Source of the DNA: Ruminiclostridium hungatei
Lineage (GTDB): Bacteria; Bacillota; Clostridia; Acetivibrionales; DSM-1351
Reading direction: 5' to 3'
Assembly (NCBI RefSeq): GCF_002051585.1
Contig: NZ_MZGX01000014.1
Location: forward strand, 1-64,000
DNA: 64,000 nt
Made by a program: the position numbers and the translations under genes. Each line of letters begins with the position of its first letter. Positions within the stretch are counted from its first letter, which is position 1. The notes below the pieces were generated by a model, which made no database searches, had not been told where the DNA came from, and worked only from the letters and a program-made list of their open reading frames with translations. Of the stretch, positions 7,677 to 17,423 are shown one piece after another.

Positions 7677-8987
7677 ATGAAGTCAGAACTGCTAAACAAA
7701 ATAGAAGGCAGAAGTGCAGTAGTGAGTGTCGTAGGCTTGGGCTACGTGGGACTGCCATTGGCCCTGGAAATATCCAAAGCGGGCTACAGGGTCATCGGAA
7801 TAGATGTAAATGACAGGATAATTGCTAAAGTAAACGCAGGGAATAGTTATATTGGTGATGTTGAGGATACTGAGCTGAGTGCTCAGGTAAAAAAAGGCCA
7901 GCTACATGCCACAAGCGATTTCGGGGCATTAAGAACAGCAGACTGTATAATCATATGCGTACCCACCCCCCTGGATATGAACAAACAGCCGGATATGAGC
8001 TTTATCAAATCAGCTATAGATTCGGTAGCTAAGTACCTGCGCAGGGATACCCTTGTAGTGCTGGAAAGCACTACTTACCCGGGAACAACCGAAGAATTGC
8101 TGAAACCGGTTCTTGAAAGGCAGTCCGGGCTTGAATGCGAGAAGGATTTTTTTCTTGCCTTTTCACCGGAAAGAGTTGATCCCGGAAATGGTGTATTTAA
8201 AACAAAAAATACACCCAAGGTAGTCGGAGGTATGGGAAAAGACAGCACCGAACTTGCAGCAGCCTTATATGGCAATGTGCTTGAGGGAGGTATATTCCAG
8301 GTATCAAGTCCTATCGTGGCTGAAATGGAAAAAATTTTAGAAAATACCTATAGGAATATAAATATTGCATTGATTAATGAAATGGCCATAATCTGTGAGC
8401 AAATGAAAATCAACATTTGGGAAGTCATAGATGCCGCCAGGACAAAGCCATACGGCTTCCAGGCCTTCTATCCTGGTCCGGGAATCGGGGGACATTGCAT
8501 ACCTCTCGATCCTTTTTATCTTACCTGGAAGGCCAGGGAGTACGATTATCATACCAGACTGATCGAGCTCTCAGGTGAAATAAATGAATATATGCCGCAA
8601 TATGTGGTTGAAAGGATTTACAGAATACTGAACAGGTTCAGGAAACCCATAAATGGCTCGGAGGTACTCATATTGGGGATAGCCTACAAGCCTGATGTGG
8701 CAGATTATAGGGAAAGCCCGGCACTGAAGGTTATAGAGCTGCTGGAGGAGCAGGGTGCCCGGATATCCTATCATGACCCTTACATTCCGGATTTGGAACA
8801 TAAAAACAAGAGATATGTCAGCAAGACACTAACTGTTGAGGTTTTAAGACAATCAGAACTGGTTGTCATCACAACTCCGCATAAATGTGTTGACTATGCA
8901 TTTGTACAGAAAAATTCGCCTTTTATATTTGATACAAAGAATGCAATGAGGGACTTGGAAGACCGGAGTAATATAGAATTGCTCTAG
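7677..8987 (+). CDS. Nucleotide-sugar 6-dehydrogenase (UDP-GlcNAc/UDP-ManNAc type)
   Basis: A 436-residue NAD-dependent enzyme that oxidises C6 of a UDP-sugar to a uronate. The N-terminal Rossmann domain shows SVVGLGYVGLPLALEISKAG. The central part has FSPERVDPGN, and the catalytic Cys lies in GPGIGGHCIPLDPFYL. A C-terminal UDP-binding domain follows. The GGHCIPLDP form is typical of UDP-N-acetylhexosamine dehydrogenases (WbpA/WecC group) rather than UDP-glucose dehydrogenase. The start ATG at 7677 follows GGGGGA (7665-7670). The gene is in an operon with the glycosyltransferase. Exact substrate is not certain. Confidence 0.87.
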   Translation: MKSELLNKIEGRSAVVSVVGLGYVGLPLALEISKAGYRVIGIDVNDRIIAKVNAGNSYIGDVEDTELSAQVKKGQLHATSDFGALRTADCIIICVPTPLDMNKQPDMSFIKSAIDSVAKYLRRDTLVVLESTTYPGTTEELLKPVLERQSGLECEKDFFLAFSPERVDPGNGVFKTKNTPKVVGGMGKDSTELAAALYGNVLEGGIFQVSSPIVAEMEKILENTYRNINIALINEMAIICEQMKINIWEVIDAARTKPYGFQAFYPGPGIGGHCIPLDPFYLTWKAREYDYHTRLIELSGEINEYMPQYVVERIYRILNRFRKPINGSEVLILGIAYKPDVADYRESPALKVIELLEEQGARISYHDPYIPDLEHKNKRYVSKTLTVEVLRQSELVVITTPHKCVDYAFVQKNSPFIFDTKNAMRDLEDRSNIELL

Positions 8988-9105
8988 CCGCGTTGTCCCA
9001 ATCAGGGCATATGGGATACAAAGATATGCCGTTTCTGCCGTCACAGCCAAGAAGCTTTCCTGACTGTAACGGCAAAATACCTGTATGGTCATAAATTCAG
9101 TAAGA

Positions 9106-9876
9106 CTAGACAATAGCCTGCTTCATTTTTTTTACATATTCAAAAAGAGGCTTTCCGGAATTCTCACCATGTTCTTCAATCAACTTAACGATAGCACTTC
9201 CCACAATTATGCCGTCTGAAAATTCACCTATGGCTTTAGCCTGTTGAGGGGTTGATATACCAAAGCCGACAGCTACTGGAATGTTAGTGGCAGAACGTAT
9301 TGAGGCAATAATTGAAGGCAGGTCTGTTTTGATTTCCGAGCGTATTCCCGTCACCCCCATGGAGGAAACACAGTAGACAAAGCCCTTGGCGCTTGAAGCA
9401 ATCTGTTCTATGCGGGATTCCGAAGTGGGAGCGATTAATGAAATAATATCAATGCCGTATTTTTCGCCGAAGGGAAGTAATTCATTTCTCTCCTCATATG
9501 GAATGTCAGGTATTATTATTCCGTCAATCCCAACCTCACTGCAGTCCTTGAAAAAGTGGTCGTAGCCATAAGTAAAAACCGGATTGAGATAGGTCAGGAA
9601 CACCAGGGGTATTTTGGTTTTCAGCCTTACCCCTTTAACCATTTCAAATATCTTTTTCAGATTTGTACCTTTTGAGAGTGCTCTCACGTTAGCTTTTTGA
9701 ATAACCTCACCCTCTGCGATAGGATCTGAAAAGGGTATTCCGATTTCTATAAGGTCAGCGCCCGCATCCGCCATGGAAAGAATAAATTCACCGGTTTTGC
9801 CCAGCGAAGGGTCACCTGCCGTGAGAAATCCGATAAAGGCTTTTCCGTTATCAAAGGCATTCTTTATTTTACTCAT
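9106..9876 (-). CDS. trpA: Tryptophan synthase alpha chain
   Basis: A 256-residue TIM-barrel enzyme that splits indole-3-glycerol phosphate and channels indole to TrpB. The substrate site is visible: [17 protein letters not shown] with the catalytic Glu, then [11 protein letters not shown] with the catalytic Asp, and the phosphate-binding end [11 protein letters not shown]. It is the last gene of trpDCFBA. Its ATG (9876) overlaps the trpB stop by 8 nt, which suggests translational coupling. Confidence 0.97.
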   Translation of the reverse strand: MSKIKNAFDNGKAFIGFLTAGDPSLGKTGEFILSMADAGADLIEIGIPFSDPIAEGEVIQKANVRALSKGTNLKKIFEMVKGVRLKTKIPLVFLTYLNPVFTYGYDHFFKDCSEVGIDGIIIPDIPYEERNELLPFGEKYGIDIISLIAPTSESRIEQIASSAKGFVYCVSSMGVTGIRSEIKTDLPSIIASIRSATNIPVAVGFGISTPQQAKAIGEFSDGIIVGSAIVKLIEEHGENSGKPLFEYVKKMKQAIV

Positions 9877-11053
9877 TTATATTCACCCCCATATATCTGG
9901 CAATAGCTGCAACATCTTTATCTCCGCGTCCTGAAAGGCAAATCACGATTATCTGTTCATTGGACATTTTCGGTGCCAGCTTCATGGCATGAGCAACTGC
10001 ATGAGCACTTTCTATTGCCGGAATAATTCCTTCGGTTTTTGACAGGTATTCAAAAGCATTAACAGCTTCCGCATCAGTTACCGGAACGTATTTTGCCCGG
10101 TTGATATCATGCAGATAGGCGTGCTCAGGACCTATTCCGGGATAGTCAAGTCCCGCAGAAATAGAGTAAACGGGAGCAATCTGACCGTTTTCGTCCTGAC
10201 AGAAATATGATTTCATCCCGTGGAATATTCCAAGCTGTCCCTTGGCAATAGTGGCTGCGTGGCTGTCGGTGTCAATTCCCTTACCTGCCGCTTCGCAGCC
10301 AATAAGCTGCACGGAGTGGTCATTTATAAATTCATAAAAAAGGCCCATTGCATTGCTGCCGCCGCCCACACAGGCTATGGCTGCATCAGGGAGTCTTCCT
10401 TCCTTGTCAAGTATCTGTTCCTTTACTTCCTTCCCGATGATGCTTTGGAAATCTCTGACGATTCTGGGGAAGGGGTGGGCTCCCATAACAGAACCCATGA
10501 CACAATAGGTATCATCAACTCTGTTTGCCCATTCTCGCAGGGTTTCGTTTACTGCGTCCTTAAGAGTCTGAGTTCCGCTTGTAACAGGATGCACTTTAGC
10601 ACCCAGAAGTTCCATTCTGAATACGTTAAGTGCCTGGCGTCTGGTATCCTCAAGACCCATGAAAATTTCACAATCCAAGCCCATCAAAGCTGCCGCGGTT
10701 GCAGTTGCCACTCCATGCTGTCCCGCTCCTGTCTCTGCTATTACACGTTTCTTGCCCATTTTTTTAGCCAGCAGCACCTGACCCAACACATTGTTGATTT
10801 TATGAGAACCGGTGTGATTCAGGTCCTCGCGCTTCAGGTAGATTTTTGCGCCTCCCAGATGTTTTGTCATTTTTCTGGCATAATATAGAAGAGAAGGTCT
10901 TCCGGCATACTCCTTCAAAAGTGACTTTAACTCCTGATTGAAATTATAGTCATTCTTGTAGAAGTTATAGCTCTCTTCAAGTTCTATTAAAGAATTCATC
11001 AGTATTTCCGGAACATATTGTCCTCCGTGCTTGCCATAACGTCCTTTTACCAT
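9869..11053 (-). CDS. trpB: Tryptophan synthase beta chain
   Basis: A 394-residue PLP enzyme that joins indole with serine to make tryptophan. The Schiff-base Lys lies in [11 protein letters not shown], the phosphate-binding loop is [10 protein letters not shown], and [11 protein letters not shown] is present. Length is normal for TrpB1. ATG 11053 directly abuts the trpF stop (TAA at 11056-11054), so translation is probably coupled. Confidence 0.98.
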   Translation of the reverse strand: MVKGRYGKHGGQYVPEILMNSLIELEESYNFYKNDYNFNQELKSLLKEYAGRPSLLYYARKMTKHLGGAKIYLKREDLNHTGSHKINNVLGQVLLAKKMGKKRVIAETGAGQHGVATATAAALMGLDCEIFMGLEDTRRQALNVFRMELLGAKVHPVTSGTQTLKDAVNETLREWANRVDDTYCVMGSVMGAHPFPRIVRDFQSIIGKEVKEQILDKEGRLPDAAIACVGGGSNAMGLFYEFINDHSVQLIGCEAAGKGIDTDSHAATIAKGQLGIFHGMKSYFCQDENGQIAPVYSISAGLDYPGIGPEHAYLHDINRAKYVPVTDAEAVNAFEYLSKTEGIIPAIESAHAVAHAMKLAPKMSNEQIIVICLSGRGDKDVAAIARYMGVNINE

Positions 11054-11689
11054 TTATTTCACACTCCTTAAAAGATTTACGATTTTTTTGATCTTTTCAG
11101 CGTCCTTGATACCATCGGTCTCAACACCACTGCTCACATCCAGACCAAAGGGCTGGACAGTCTTTACCGCAGCAGCGGCATTTTCGAGATTAATTCCGCC
11201 TGCAAGAAAAAAGGGCTTACCTATGGCGTCAATAAGTTTCCAGTCAAAGGCCCTGCCGCTGCCTCCGTATTCCTGTGGTGAATAGGTATCCAAAAGAAGA
11301 AAATCCGAGTCAAACCTGGACGCAGTTTCCAGAGAGGAGGAGTCCTTCACCCTCAGCGCTTTTATGACAGGCTTCATGCAGCCTGCAGTGCTTAACCGCT
11401 CTTTAAGCCTTAAAACGTATTCTTCTGTTTCATCGCCATGAAGCTGGATATAATCAATAATTCCCCCGCAGCAGAGGTTTTTTATAAAATCCATATCGTG
11501 ATTTACAAAAACGCCTACGGCCCTAATCCTGTCATCCAGGGAGGATTTCAAAATTCCGGCGGCTTCCGGGGTGACCTGTCTGCGGCTCGGTGCAAAAACA
11601 AAACCCGCAAAATCCGGCAGTGCTTCATTTACATATTCAATATCCTGTCTCCGGCTTAAACCGCAAATTTTTATCTTTGTTTCCGCCAT
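11054..11689 (-). CDS. trpF: Phosphoribosylanthranilate isomerase
   Basis: A 211-residue TIM-barrel enzyme converting PRA to CdRP. It starts KIKICGLSRRQDIE with the catalytic Cys. The catalytic Asp lies in DFLLLDTYSPQEYGGSG and the phosphate site in FFLAGGINLENA and GLDVSSGVE. ATG 11689 shares one base with the trpC stop (TGATG), so the pair is coupled. It is a separate gene, not fused to trpC. Confidence 0.96.
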   Translation of the reverse strand: MAETKIKICGLSRRQDIEYVNEALPDFAGFVFAPSRRQVTPEAAGILKSSLDDRIRAVGVFVNHDMDFIKNLCCGGIIDYIQLHGDETEEYVLRLKERLSTAGCMKPVIKALRVKDSSSLETASRFDSDFLLLDTYSPQEYGGSGRAFDWKLIDAIGKPFFLAGGINLENAAAAVKTVQPFGLDVSSGVETDGIKDAEKIKKIVNLLRSVK

Positions 11690-12477
11690 CAGCCCTCCAC
11701 TGCTCTTAAGCTTTTTAAGTCTTGGGTTATGTTGCCGCTCCGCATCAGCGTTTCGCCAATAAGTACGGCATTAGTTCCGTTTTTTCTCAAGACTGCTATA
11801 TGTTCAGATGTCTTTATTCCGCTCTCCGACACAAATATCCTGTCCTCCGGTACCAGTCTCCGGAGCGCAAGGCTTGTATTGATGTCTACTTCGAAGGTTT
11901 TGAGGTTGCGGTTATTAACGCCTATAACCCTTGCTCCGGCCTCAAGTGCGCCATACACTTCTTTTTCGTCATGTGCCTCTACTAAACAGGAAAGTCCCAA
12001 CTGGTCGGCTATTTTCATATACTCACTGATTGCAGAGGTATCCAGTATGGAGCATATGAGCAGGATTGCATCTGCACCCATGGCTTTTGCCTCATATATC
12101 TGGTAGGGATCTATGGTGAAGTCCTTCCGGAGTATAGGTATGGACGTTTCCTGTTTAATTTCCGTGAGGAACCTGTCACTTCCAAGAAAAAAGTATGGCT
12201 CAGTCAGTACCGAGATCGCACCTGCACCAGCTCTTTCGTACTCTCCTGCAATCTCCAGATAGGGGAAATGCTCTGAAATGACACCTTTGGAGGGAGAGGC
12301 CTTCTTTACCTCACAAATAAAAGCTATTTCGTCTTTTTTCAGGGAATTTTCAAAGGAAAAGGGGCGTGAGCCGGAGAGGCTGCCCAGGGCAGCCTGCTTT
12401 ACCGACTGATAAGACCTTTGAAGCTTCAAGGTGTCAACCCTGATTTTTGTTTTTCCAACTATTTTATCAAGTATCAT
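11689..12477 (-). CDS. trpC: Indole-3-glycerol-phosphate synthase
   Basis: A 262-residue enzyme that closes CdRP to indole-3-glycerol phosphate. The motifs FICEVKKASPSKGVI (catalytic Glu and Lys), PILRKDFTIDPYQIYEA, VIGVNNRNLKTFEVD and VFVSESGIKT-type FVSESGI are all present. GGAGGATAAAATG marks the start. It lies third behind trpD with a 68-nt gap (12478-12545). Confidence 0.97.
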   Translation of the reverse strand: MILDKIVGKTKIRVDTLKLQRSYQSVKQAALGSLSGSRPFSFENSLKKDEIAFICEVKKASPSKGVISEHFPYLEIAGEYERAGAGAISVLTEPYFFLGSDRFLTEIKQETSIPILRKDFTIDPYQIYEAKAMGADAILLICSILDTSAISEYMKIADQLGLSCLVEAHDEKEVYGALEAGARVIGVNNRNLKTFEVDINTSLALRRLVPEDRIFVSESGIKTSEHIAVLRKNGTNAVLIGETLMRSGNITQDLKSLRAVEG

Positions 12478-12545
12478 TTTATCCTCCGAGTTTCAACATG
12501 TACTGGCTGACCATGAGCCATCCGTCCGGAATTCCGGGTATTTCA

Positions 12546-13565
12546 CTAGTTGGCAGCCAAGGAATTTGACAAGGCTGCAAAATTAGTCATTTGAGTCATT
12601 GCAGCACCGGTGTCTATAAGGTTTTCAGCCAGCTTTACACATTCTCTCAGTGTTATCCGGTCATGGGACATGTATAGGCAGAGTGCCGAATTAAGTACGA
12701 CCACATCTCTTTTGGGTCCCTTTTTTCCATTGAGAATATCCAGGGCGATTTTTGCGTTCTCCTTGGGATTTCCGCCCACCAGTTCATGGGACTGGCACTT
12801 GTTTAGTCCAAGCTGCTCAGGGCTCAGAAAAAAGCTGTTTATTTTTCCATCATTGACTTCGCATATGGTAGTGGTGTCACACAAGGTTACCTCGTCCAGG
12901 CCGTCATGCCCATGAACCACCATGGCACGTTTTACTCCGAGGTTTGCCAGAACTCTTGCCAGAGGCTCCACCAGATTTTCATCATATACGCCCAAAAGCT
13001 GCATGTTTGCACCTGCGGGGTTTGCCAGGGGACCCAGGATATTGAAAATAGTTCTGACGGATAACTCCTTGCGGACAGGAGCGGCATATTTCATGGATGA
13101 ATGATATGTAGGTGCAAACATAAAGCATATGTTAAGCTCATCCAGTATATGTGCGCTTTGTTCAGCGGTTAATGCTATATTTACACCCAGGGCTTCCAAC
13201 AGGTCCGCACTGCCGCATTTGCTGGAAACAGACCGGTTGCCGTGCTTTGCCACAGGAACTCCGCCCGCTGAAACAATAAATGAGGAAACGGTTGAAATGT
13301 TAAAGGTATTCGATTCGTCTCCGCCTGTTCCCACGATGTCCAAAACATCCTTGCCAGGCCGTATTTTAGTGCATTTTTCTCTCATAACAGTTGCGCAGGC
13401 GGTGATTTCATCGATGGTTTCACCCTTCATACGCATGGCAGTGAGAAATGAGCCTATCTGTGCATTTGTTGCACGTCCTTCCATGATTTCTTCCATTACA
13501 GTCTTGGTATGCTCAAGACTTAAGTCCTGCTTGTTTATTAACTGGTAAATAGCTTCCTGAATCAT
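12546..13565 (-). CDS. trpD: Anthranilate phosphoribosyltransferase
   Basis: A 339-residue enzyme adding the phosphoribosyl group of PRPP to anthranilate. The signature glycine loop is VGTGGDESNTFNIST, followed by KHGNRSVSSKCGSADLLEALG, and the Mg-site pair DE appears in GHDGLDEVTL. The ATG (13565) overlaps the stop of the small upstream ORF by 4 nt (ATGA) and follows AGGAGGG. It is the first known enzyme of this operon. trpE and trpG are not in the window, so anthranilate must be made from genes elsewhere. Confidence 0.96.
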   Translation of the reverse strand: MIQEAIYQLINKQDLSLEHTKTVMEEIMEGRATNAQIGSFLTAMRMKGETIDEITACATVMREKCTKIRPGKDVLDIVGTGGDESNTFNISTVSSFIVSAGGVPVAKHGNRSVSSKCGSADLLEALGVNIALTAEQSAHILDELNICFMFAPTYHSSMKYAAPVRKELSVRTIFNILGPLANPAGANMQLLGVYDENLVEPLARVLANLGVKRAMVVHGHDGLDEVTLCDTTTICEVNDGKINSFFLSPEQLGLNKCQSHELVGGNPKENAKIALDILNGKKGPKRDVVVLNSALCLYMSHDRITLRECVKLAENLIDTGAAMTQMTNFAALSNSLAAN

Positions 13566-13696
13566 TTTGCAGCCCTCCTGTCAGTTATATTTTGTGATGT
13601 GCCTGACCTTGAAAAATTTTCAAGTATGGTTCTTTCCTGGGGGGTGAGTATGGATTCGGATAATTTTTTTGCTTCAGCCAGACTTGATCTGTACAT
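13562..13696 (-). CDS. Small ORF (44 aa) between the Trp T-box and trpD
   Basis: Starts at ATG 13696 with AAGGAGTG (13709-13702) 5 nt before it, codes a hydrophilic peptide starting MYRSSLAEAKKLSE and ending ITDRRAAK, and its TGA overlaps the trpD ATG. The good ribosome site and the ATGA overlap argue that it is translated and coupled to trpD. I do not recognise it: it lacks the paired CXXC motifs of anti-TRAP and shows no likeness to TrpG. It may be a coupling peptide or the remnant of a lost first gene. Confidence 0.55.
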   Translation of the reverse strand: MYRSSLAEAKKLSESILTPQERTILENFSRSGTSQNITDRRAAK

Positions 13697-13781
13697 TAAA
13701 CCACTCCTTATAAGATTTATTAATATTTTACAAAAATGAACTGCTTTGAAGGTAAAAACCTCCACGGCAAATTCTCTGCAG

Positions 13782-14100
13782 AAAATAAAAACACCCGCCC
13801 ATGACTAAAATATAAGTCAAGGACGAGTGTATAATTCACCCGCGGTGCCACCTTGTTTTGTAAGAATAAAATAAATCCTACACGCTTGCAGAAATACCAT
13901 CATATTTCCCACAAATAACGCTTGTGCGACGTCGCAGAATACTCTGAAGGGAAACCTTCATTTGACTGCGCCCTCAGTGGTCCATTTGATGTACTGCGTT
14001 CTGCGGGGCTCTCAGCTTCCCCCGCTCTCTGTAAGTGCACGTCAGGAATTATTTAAAAAATTCCAACACCGTTATCTCCACTTCAACGGTTTAAAGGGCA
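13782..14100 (-). promoter_or_regulatory. Tryptophan T-box leader of the trp operon
   Basis: The T-box element AAGGTGGCACCGCGGGT is at 13853-13837. Upstream (higher coordinates) lies Stem I with AGAGAG and a specifier loop holding TGG (13984-13982) followed by A, the Trp codon. Downstream the terminator stem ACACTCGTCCTTGACT / AGTCATGGGCGGGTGT (13830-13791) ends in T-rich sequence to 13784. Uncharged tRNA-Trp would stabilise the antiterminator, so the operon is expected to be switched on at low tryptophan. Confidence 0.93.
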
Positions 14101-14117
14101 GATATTTAATTAATAAT

Positions 14118-14146
14118 AGATTACATCCAATATAAATTTTTGTCAA
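14118..14146 (-). promoter_or_regulatory. Promoter of the trp operon leader
   Basis: On the minus strand TTGACA (14146-14141) is separated by exactly 17 nt from TAATCT (14123-14118). The start of transcription would fall near 14111, just ahead of T-box Stem I. Confidence 0.75.
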
Positions 14147-14277
14147 TAAGGAAATTTAAGTAAATTAATAAAGTTATTGCCTTCAAGAACTAAGTAAAAT
14201 ACAGCTTAACAATTACAACTGGAATTTAAAATTAATTTAAGCTGCCGTGCAGGTTGCATATGTGTCAACTGCAAAAG

Positions 14278-14901
14278 CTAAATCAGCATCTGGTATATTC
14301 CAACTGCCACCAGAAGCAGGCCCGAAAGGATAGTTGCCTGATCTCCCAGGAATTTTGCAGCCCAACGCCTGCCAATCATTGCTCCCAGAGAAATTGTTGC
14401 CAGGCTGAACACAGATACCGCCAGTGTAAGAACTGCAATATTTACACCGGCCATTCCCGCACCAAAGCCAGTTCCCAGACAATTTACGGCAAGTGCTATT
14501 CCAAGCAGCACCGACTCCTTCACCGATATATCTCCTGAATAATCCCTGTCTGCCAGGCCCGGGTCGTCCATAACAGCCCGCAATTCCCCGATATATTGAT
14601 TTCCGCTCTGATGAACCGGTTTTGACTTTTTCTTATTATGCAAGTAACTGCTTATGGTATATAAGCCTATGGCAATGACTATAGTACCGCCAATGATATT
14701 ACCCGTATGTCTGGGAATATAGCTGGATAACAAGCTTCCCAACAAACTGGAGAACAGAGTTGCAACACCTGAAAAAAGTGCAATTGCAAAGTTGGATTTG
14801 AAAGGGACATTGATTTTCCTTGCCCCATAGGCAAGACCGATAACCATATTGTCAAGATTTGGTGCTAAACATAGTAAAAATATGGATATAATATTGACCA
14901 C
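14278..14901 (-). CDS. ytaF: Sporulation membrane protein YtaF-like (MntP-like fold)
   Basis: A 207-residue membrane protein with about six transmembrane segments. Two similar halves start with acidic motifs (APNLDNMVIGLAYGARKI and AVNCLGTGFGAGMAGVNI). A hydrophilic loop lies at residues 95-125. This pattern fits YtaF, a sporulation relative of the manganese exporter MntP. The start is GTG 14901 with GAGGTGA upstream. Function in the spore is not established. Confidence 0.8.
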   Translation of the reverse strand: MVNIISIFLLCLAPNLDNMVIGLAYGARKINVPFKSNFAIALFSGVATLFSSLLGSLLSSYIPRHTGNIIGGTIVIAIGLYTISSYLHNKKKSKPVHQSGNQYIGELRAVMDDPGLADRDYSGDISVKESVLLGIALAVNCLGTGFGAGMAGVNIAVLTLAVSVFSLATISLGAMIGRRWAAKFLGDQATILSGLLLVAVGIYQMLI

Positions 14902-14994
14902 GTATATATCACCTCACTGGATTAGTATATTAATCCGGTGAGGTGATCGTGTATGTCCGACTCAAAAAGCGGTTTATCAGCGCAAGGCGGAAGT

Positions 14995-15588
14995 TTATTT
15001 CTTATCCTTGTCCTTTTCTCCGGCTTTTGAAGATTCTCTGTTCAGTGACTGGAGGATTTTTTCCGCCACAATTTTCCGTGCATTTGCTTCACTGGTCAAC
15101 TGTAGCGCAAATAAACGCAGTGTGGTTTCGTAGTCCTCTTCCGACAGATTTTCAAGTATGGCAGTCAATTTGTCCGATATATTGCGAAAGGCTTCATCTT
15201 GCAGCTTTGTAAGTTCTTCAAAAAAACTCTGGTACTTCTGCTCGTGGGTCAGATTGCTCAATGAGCCGGCAATAAGCGGGATAGGCAGTATTGGTTTGAG
15301 CATGGACATTATATACAGGGTCACAAGCTGCACCCTGTCGTACTTTTTATTTACCGGACGCTTCAGATAGCCTTCTTTTACATAGTTGTTGACCATGCTG
15401 GAGGTTATTACCTTACCGGAAGCATCAGTATCAAACAGCTTTAAAAGCTTCTCTAGATAAGTGACAACCTGATCCATATAAAGGTCTATACCGGGAAACT
15501 GAGTCCATCTCTCGGTTGCATATTGCCCCAAAGCATTGGAAAAATTCGAAAGTTCGTCTTTTATATGATTCAAACTACCTTTACTCAA
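14995..15588 (-). CDS. DUF1836 protein, putative MerR-like regulator
   Basis: A 197-residue cytosolic protein. Residues 25-85 have the DUF1836 pattern: WTQFPGIDLYMDQVVTYLEK, then ITSSMVNNYVKEGYLKRP and KKYDRVQLVTLYI, a winged helix-turn-helix as in MerR regulators. The C-terminal 100 residues are helical and end in a lysine-rich tail. It starts at TTG 15588 with GGAGG 7 nt away. Targets are unknown. Confidence 0.75.
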   Translation of the reverse strand: MSKGSLNHIKDELSNFSNALGQYATERWTQFPGIDLYMDQVVTYLEKLLKLFDTDASGKVITSSMVNNYVKEGYLKRPVNKKYDRVQLVTLYIMSMLKPILPIPLIAGSLSNLTHEQKYQSFFEELTKLQDEAFRNISDKLTAILENLSEEDYETTLRLFALQLTSEANARKIVAEKILQSLNRESSKAGEKDKDKK

Positions 15589-15836
15589 CCTGAAACCTCC
15601 AACCTGTATTTTATATTGAGTATATCATAACAACGGGCAATTACAATATAGTTTCGCACACACCTTGACAATTTCATAAAAAGTATGTAACATAGTATTC
15701 ATAACTAGATGATACATATTTGGTGCTGCATGTGCTTATGGCATTATTAAGTTAAAGTTTTGAAAATATTATATTTTTGTAGTATATAGGAAACAATTTA
15801 AACTATAATAGAATTGCTACGGAAGGTGATTGGGAT

Positions 15837-16526
15837 ATGGAGCTGAATAACAGGAAAATAACAATATGGGGTGATTCAATACTAAAAGGAGTGGTTCTGG
15901 ATGAACAGGACGGCAAATACAAAGTGCTGAAAAATAGCAGCGTCAACAGTTTTGCCGAGATAACAGGCTGCTCCTTGAAGAATAATGCCTTTTTTGGAAT
16001 GACCTCTACAAAGGCACTTGATAGAATAACAAAAACCATGGAAAAGCAGTTTATGGATAAAAATGATATTGTCATTATTGAGTTCGGAGGAAACGACTGC
16101 GATTTCAACTGGGCGGAAATTTCAGCCTCCCCGGAGGTAGAACATCAGCCAAAGACTACAATTGAAGCATTTAAGGGCTCTCTGCAAAACATGGTACATG
16201 TGTTCAGGGAGAAGGGGGTAACTCCGATTCTTATGAACCTGCCCCCCCTTGAGCCGGAAAGGTATTTCAACTGGCTCTCCAGAGGACTTAATAAAGATAA
16301 TATACTCAGATGGCTGGGAGATGTATCCAGGATATACCGATGGCAGGAAGCCTATAACAACGCTGTTGAGTGGGCAGCCTTGCAAAATGGCTGCAGGCTC
16401 ATAAATGTCAGAGAAAGCTTCCTGCTGAGTACCAACTACAGCTCTCATTTTTGTGCCGACGGAATCCATCCCAACGAAAAAGGGCACAAAAAGATATTGA
16501 AAACCCTTTTGGATTTCGCATTCTAG
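15837..16526 (+). CDS. SGNH/GDSL-type hydrolase
   Basis: A 229-residue cytosolic esterase-like enzyme. Block I is ITIWGDSILKG with the nucleophile Ser, block III is IIEFGGNDCDFNW, and block V is CADGIHPNEKGH with the Asp and His of the catalytic triad. There is no signal peptide. The gene stands alone between opposite-strand genes. Substrate cannot be told; lysophospholipase and carbohydrate esterase activities are both common in the family. Confidence 0.85.
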   Translation: MELNNRKITIWGDSILKGVVLDEQDGKYKVLKNSSVNSFAEITGCSLKNNAFFGMTSTKALDRITKTMEKQFMDKNDIVIIEFGGNDCDFNWAEISASPEVEHQPKTTIEAFKGSLQNMVHVFREKGVTPILMNLPPLEPERYFNWLSRGLNKDNILRWLGDVSRIYRWQEAYNNAVEWAALQNGCRLINVRESFLLSTNYSSHFCADGIHPNEKGHKKILKTLLDFAF

Positions 16527-16545
16527 AGCAACCGGCGGACGGCAT

Positions 16546-17241
16546 TTATGCCAACTGTGCCAGTTTTGCCTCAATATGCTCCTTTGTCACGGCAGACAAA
16601 TAGTTTATTTTGTGCTGCTGTGCATCCTTAAGCATGGCTACGGCGTTTTCCCTGTCACCCAGCTTTTCCAATACCAGGGCATAGTCGTAATATGCCTCCG
16701 GAAACTTGGGATTAAGAGTCATCAGCTTTTTGAAGGTTTCCTGGGCTTTCTCCAGGTCTCCCATCAGATAATAGGTCTGACCCAGGTTATCAAGTATAAC
16801 TCCCCCGGTACTGTTATACTCCGAAGCTTCAAGATTAAATTTCAGAGCTTTCTCCAGATCTCCCTGCAGGTTGTACAGATAGCCAAGGCTGCCGTAAATA
16901 TTTGTATTTTTATAGTCGGGAATGATTTTCTCAAGCAAAGCGACAGCCTCCTCAAGTTTTCCCTGCTTCCACAGACCCAGGGCATAATTTGCTTTGATAT
17001 TGTAATAGTCAGTGTTTGAAATATTAGGCATATTGAATTGCTCCTGAAATATTTTCATAGCTTCTTCAAGCCTGCCGTCCTTTAACAACAGATATCCATA
17101 GGTGGTTATCGCATTTGGCTTTGCAACTCCGGTCTTATAAACACGTTCCAGCCAAAAAAGAGTTTCTTCTGCATTGCCTCTGGCATATGCCTTGTTGGTT
17201 TTAAATTTGTAATAGTTGCATTTTATTTTTGCAAGCAGCAT
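16546..17241 (-). CDS. Tetratricopeptide-repeat protein
   Basis: A 231-residue protein with about five TPR units, the clearest being AIGLWKQGKLEEAVALLEK-like and NLGQTYYLMGDLEKAQETFK. There is no signal peptide, though the first 12 residues are hydrophobic and basic. TPRs bind other proteins, but no partner is visible. CAGGAGGG marks the ATG at 17241. It converges with the SGNH hydrolase, with 19 nt between them. Confidence 0.85.
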   Translation of the reverse strand: MLLAKIKCNYYKFKTNKAYARGNAEETLFWLERVYKTGVAKPNAITTYGYLLLKDGRLEEAMKIFQEQFNMPNISNTDYYNIKANYALGLWKQGKLEEAVALLEKIIPDYKNTNIYGSLGYLYNLQGDLEKALKFNLEASEYNSTGGVILDNLGQTYYLMGDLEKAQETFKKLMTLNPKFPEAYYDYALVLEKLGDRENAVAMLKDAQQHKINYLSAVTKEHIEAKLAQLA

Positions 17242-17423
17242 AGTTCCCTCCTGGCGGGATTATACAAAAAGCATTAAGCTGTAATCTTATCCCGCTGATT
17301 TTACGTTTTTCGTTTTATTATATCAAATGGTGTCCAATTGTACAGGTATTTTGCTATAATAGGGATTGTCAAAATAATTAACTGCATTTATGGGTTTTAA
17401 AATAATGAGAGGCGGAATTCTCA

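Noticed and set aside
10220-10888. 222-codon plus-strand frame opposite trpB
   Set aside because: trpB has all catalytic motifs on the other strand; this is a shadow.
13562-13696. 44-aa ORF as anti-TRAP or a trpG fragment
   Set aside because: It has no CXXC zinc motifs and no glutamine amidotransferase motif.
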